Below, one piece after another: positions 61,409-64,000 of a DNA stretch of 64,000 nt. The notes beneath the pieces were generated by a model, which worked only from the letters and a program-made list of their open reading frames with translations, was not told where the DNA came from and made no database searches. The translations under genes were made by a program, and so were the position numbers. Each line of letters begins with the position of its first letter. Position 1 is the first letter of the stretch. The stretch is from Falsiroseomonas algicola (GTDB lineage: Bacteria; Pseudomonadota; Alphaproteobacteria; Acetobacterales; Acetobacteraceae), in the NCBI RefSeq assembly GCF_011040385.1, contig NZ_JAAIKB010000013.1:62001-126000 (forward strand), written 5' to 3'.

Positions 61409-64000
61409 ATGCCGCCCGGACCGCCCGCCACCCCCGCTGATCTGATCGCCACCCTCGACGATGCGGCGCTGAGCCACCATTTCACGCGCAACGCGCTCGA
61501 GGCCGGCCGGCGCTATCACGCGCAGGGACGCGTCAGGGACGTCACCGTCAGCCAGGGCGGCACGCTGATCGAGGCGCGCGTCAGGGGCTCCGCGCCCGCC
61601 CCATACCGGCAGCGGATCTCGCTGGCGCCCGGGCCGGACGGCAGGCCCCTCATCGCGGCGACCTGCGACTGCCCCGTCACCACCTTCTGCAAGCATGCCG
61701 CGGCCGCGCTGGTCGCGGCACGGGTGATGCCCAGGCCCGTGCCGGTCCAGGTGGAGAAGGCGACATCACCGCCGCCAGCCGCCCCCCTCGACCCCGCGCT
61801 GCAGCAATGGATCGCCCGGCTGCGCGACGCTGCGGCGACCGATCCCGAGGCCTATCCGGACAGCATCCGGCAGCGCCTGTTCTACGTGCTGGACCAGTCG
61901 GCCGGCGCCGGCGGGCTCTCCATCGAATGCACCACCGTCAGCCTGCTGAAGAATGGCAGCCCTGGCGTGCCGCGCCGCTACGCCCCCCACCAGGTCGGCA
62001 ACCCCGCCAAATACCTGCGCCCGTCGGACCGCCCCATCCTGCGCCGCCTCAACGCCCTGCAGTACCAGCTCGGCAGCCCGAGGGAGGAGGATGACCTCCC
62101 CGACCTGCTGCGCGCCATCATCGCCACCGGGCGCGCCCACTGGGCCGCGCTGGACGGCCCTGTCCTCACGGCGGGGCCGCCCCTGCCGGGCCGCCTCGCC
62201 TGGCGGATGCTGGAGGATGGTGGCCAGGTCGCGGCGCTGGAGGCGCCGGCGGGCCTGGTCGGCCTGCGCCTGCCCGCCCCCTGGTATGCCGACCCCGCCA
62301 CGGGCCGGGTGGGGCCCGTCGATCTCGGCGTGCCGGCCCTGGTCGCGACACGCCTGCTGGCCGCGCCGCCGATCCCGCCGGAGGCCGCCAGCGCGGTCGG
62401 CGCGGAACTCGCGCAGCACCTGCCGGGCATCACGCCCCCCGCACCGGTGGCAGCCCCGGAATTGCTGCCAAGCCCGCCCGTGCCGCGCCTGCTGCTGACC
62501 ACGGCGACGCACCCCTATGGCGGCCTGATCCCGAAGCACTGGCGCGTGCCCGGCCTCGCCAATTCGCGCCAGTTCCTGGTCGCCCGCCTCACCCTCGCCT
62601 ACGGCGCCCTCGTGGTGCCGCCGCGGCCGAACGAGGCGCCGCGGAATGTCCTGCTGGATGGCGAGCGCTGCCGCCTGAAGCGGGACGCCAAGGCCGAACG
62701 CGCCGCGCTGGCGCGCCTTGGCCGCGAAGGCTTCATGGCGGCCCAGCACGCCGGCTATGGCTGGGGCATGCCGGCCGACGACTTCGTGCCGCGGGACACA
62801 CGGGACGGCGCCGACTGGATGTCCTTTACCCTCCACCGCGTCCCGGCGCTGCGGGCGGATGGCTGGCAGGTCGACATCGCGCCGGACTTCCCCATCCGCT
62901 TCGCGCAGCCCGAAAGCGATGTCGAGGCCCGGCTGACCGAAGGCTCCGGCATCGACTGGCTGGAACTCGAACTCGGCGTCGTCGTGGATGGCGAGCGCAT
63001 CGACATCGTGCCGACGCTGCTCGCCGTCATCGCGAAGGCCGAGGGCGTCACCTTCGCCGACCCGGGCCGCGACGAGGAGACCTTCCTCCTCCCCCTGCCG
63101 GATGGAAGGCTGCTGACGCTGCCGATGGGCCGCATCCGCCCGACGCTCCAGGCCCTGGCGGAGATCATGGCCGGCGGCGGGGTGGACCCCGAAAAGCCCC
63201 GCCTCGGCTTCTCGAAGCTCGATGCCGCGGACCTCGCCGCGCTGGAACAGCGCTCCGGCCTGGCCTGGTCAGGCGGGGAGGCGCTGCGCGGCCTCGGCCG
63301 GCAACTCCGGGAGGCCGGCGGCGCCATCCCGCCAGCGACCCTGCCGGCGGCGTTCCAGGGTGCGCTCCGCCCCTATCAGGCCGAGGGCGTCGCCTGGCTG
63401 CAATTCCTGGCCGGTGCCGGGCTGGGCGGCGTGCTCGCCGACGACATGGGCCTCGGCAAGACGGTGCAGACCCTGGCGCATCTCGCCATCGAACAAGCGG
63501 CGGGACGGCTCGACCGGCCCGCGCTGATCGTCTGCCCGACCAGCCTTGTGCCCAACTGGGCCGCCGAAGCCGCGCGCTTCGCGCCGGGGCTCCGCCTGCT
63601 GCCGCTGCACGGCCCCGCCCGCAAGGCACGCTTCGCGGCGATCGCGGCGCATGATTTGGTCCTGACCGCCTACCCCCTGCTGGCGCGGGACAGCGAGGCG
63701 CTGGGCGCGCAGGAATGGCACGCCGTGATCCTCGATGAGGCGCAGACCATCCGGAACCCGAATGCGGAGACGACGCGCCAGGCGCGCCAGCTGAAGGCCC
63801 GCCATCGCCTCGCCTTGTCGGGCACGCCGCTGCAGAACCACCTGGGCGAGTTGTGGTCGATCTTCGACTTCCTCGCGCCGGGCTTCCTCGGTGGCCCGAC
63901 GGAGTTCCGCCGGCGCTACCGCACCCCGATCGAGAAGCATGGCGACCAGGCACGGCAGGTCGCGCTGCAACGCCGCGTCCGCCCCTTCCTGCTGCGGCGG
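61409..64000 (+). CDS. SWIM zinc-finger SNF2-family helicase (3' end outside window)
   Basis: DNA-dependent ATPase/translocase of the Swi2/Snf2 superfamily; 864 codons are visible and the frame is open at the right edge. The N-terminal SWIM zinc finger is CDCPVTTFCKH (Cys86, Cys88, Cys94, His96). A long middle region (about 120-620) has no clear motif beyond the bacterial SNF2-associated pattern. The helicase core starts near residue 650: ALRPYQAEGVAWLQFL, Walker A ADDMGLGKTVQTL (Lys684), DEAQ box LDEAQTIRNP (Asp776), and SGTPLQNHLGELWSIFDF. The C-terminal helicase lobe lies beyond the window. Probably involved in DNA repair or chromatin-like remodelling; the bacterial role is poorly known. 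Confidence 0.93.
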   Translation, partial: MPPGPPATPADLIATLDDAALSHHFTRNALEAGRRYHAQGRVRDVTVSQGGTLIEARVRGSAPAPYRQRISLAPGPDGRPLIAATCDCPVTTFCKHAAAALVAARVMPRPVPVQVEKATSPPPAAPLDPALQQWIARLRDAAATDPEAYPDSIRQRLFYVLDQSAGAGGLSIECTTVSLLKNGSPGVPRRYAPHQVGNPAKYLRPSDRPILRRLNALQYQLGSPREEDDLPDLLRAIIATGRAHWAALDGPVLTAGPPLPGRLAWRMLEDGGQVAALEAPAGLVGLRLPAPWYADPATGRVGPVDLGVPALVATRLLAAPPIPPEAASAVGAELAQHLPGITPPAPVAAPELLPSPPVPRLLLTTATHPYGGLIPKHWRVPGLANSRQFLVARLTLAYGALVVPPRPNEAPRNVLLDGERCRLKRDAKAERAALARLGREGFMAAQHAGYGWGMPADDFVPRDTRDGADWMSFTLHRVPALRADGWQVDIAPDFPIRFAQPESDVEARLTEGSGIDWLELELGVVVDGERIDIVPTLLAVIAKAEGVTFADPGRDEETFLLPLPDGRLLTLPMGRIRPTLQALAEIMAGGGVDPEKPRLGFSKLDAADLAALEQRSGLAWSGGEALRGLGRQLREAGGAIPPATLPAAFQGALRPYQAEGVAWLQFLAGAGLGGVLADDMGLGKTVQTLAHLAIEQAAGRLDRPALIVCPTSLVPNWAAEAARFAPGLRLLPLHGPARKARFAAIAAHDLVLTAYPLLARDSEALGAQEWHAVILDEAQTIRNPNAETTRQARQLKARHRLALSGTPLQNHLGELWSIFDFLAPGFLGGPTEFRRRYRTPIEKHGDQARQVALQRRVRPFLLRR

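Overview
The window is chromosomal DNA from a very GC-rich alphaproteobacterium. The gene content fits the Acetobacteraceae/Roseomonas group: an HWE-type sensor kinase, a complete aapJQMP amino-acid importer, orphan Bug-type binding proteins next to sugar-acid catabolic genes, the alphaproteobacterial order aroE-coaE-dnaQ, and many short GC-rich hairpin repeats between genes. The genus is an inference; there is no rRNA here, and the only RNA gene is tRNA-Ala(GGC). I support 64 protein genes, including two 30-codon mini-ORFs. The gene at each edge is cut by the window. Layout: 1-3.8 kb, a sensor kinase and a chemoreceptor. 3.8-17.2 kb, an exopolysaccharide locus: a YjbH-like outer-membrane protein and an SLBB export protein on the minus strand, then on the plus strand a heparinase-like lyase, a Wzz-like chain-length protein, a Wzy/WaaL-like polymerase or ligase, an initiating sugar-phosphate transferase, a PLP sugar aminotransferase and two GT4 glycosyltransferases. 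No Wzx flippase or Wzc kinase is visible. 17.1-24.2 kb (minus), a one-gene dihydroxyacetone kinase and the cytochrome c maturation operon ccmCDEFGHI, without ccmA or ccmB. 24.3-29.9 kb (plus), a YciI/EVE/Rieske trio, a DUF2384-RES toxin-antitoxin pair, acetyl-CoA synthetase and a nitroreductase. 29.9-34.8 kb, a GntR regulator and a 2-oxoglutarate/Fe(II) oxygenase divergent from a four-gene ABC importer. 34.8-43.3 kb, an SGNH hydrolase, ahcY, small membrane proteins, an orphan TRAP binding protein, a histidine phosphatase, uppP and the two subunits of a succinyl-CoA:3-ketoacid CoA-transferase. 43.4-50.6 kb, tRNA-Ala, kup and aapPMQJ (minus strand). 50.9-58.3 kb, an ornithine-cyclodeaminase-like gene, a GlsB-type membrane protein, a serine hydrolase, and a catabolic operon (GntR, two Bug proteins, RraA-like, enolase-superfamily enzyme). 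58.4-64 kb (plus), aroE-coaE-dnaQ, a LutA-like Fe-S protein and a SWIM-SNF2 helicase running off the right edge. Genes that work together: the polysaccharide genes form one envelope-glycan pathway (initiation, modification, chain extension, chain length, export), with uppP recycling the undecaprenyl carrier. CcmC-CcmI handle haem for c-type cytochromes. Aap and the second ABC importer take up amino acids or similar small solutes. The GntR operon at 52-58 kb looks like sugar-acid or aromatic-acid catabolism. The least explained signals are non-coding: a 98-bp tandem unit between aapQ and aapM that creates two coupled 30-codon ORFs; a hairpin element in two unrelated operons whose stems differ by compensating changes around constant loops; a six-locus paired-hairpin repeat family; and a roughly 200-bp hairpin array after the TRAP gene.
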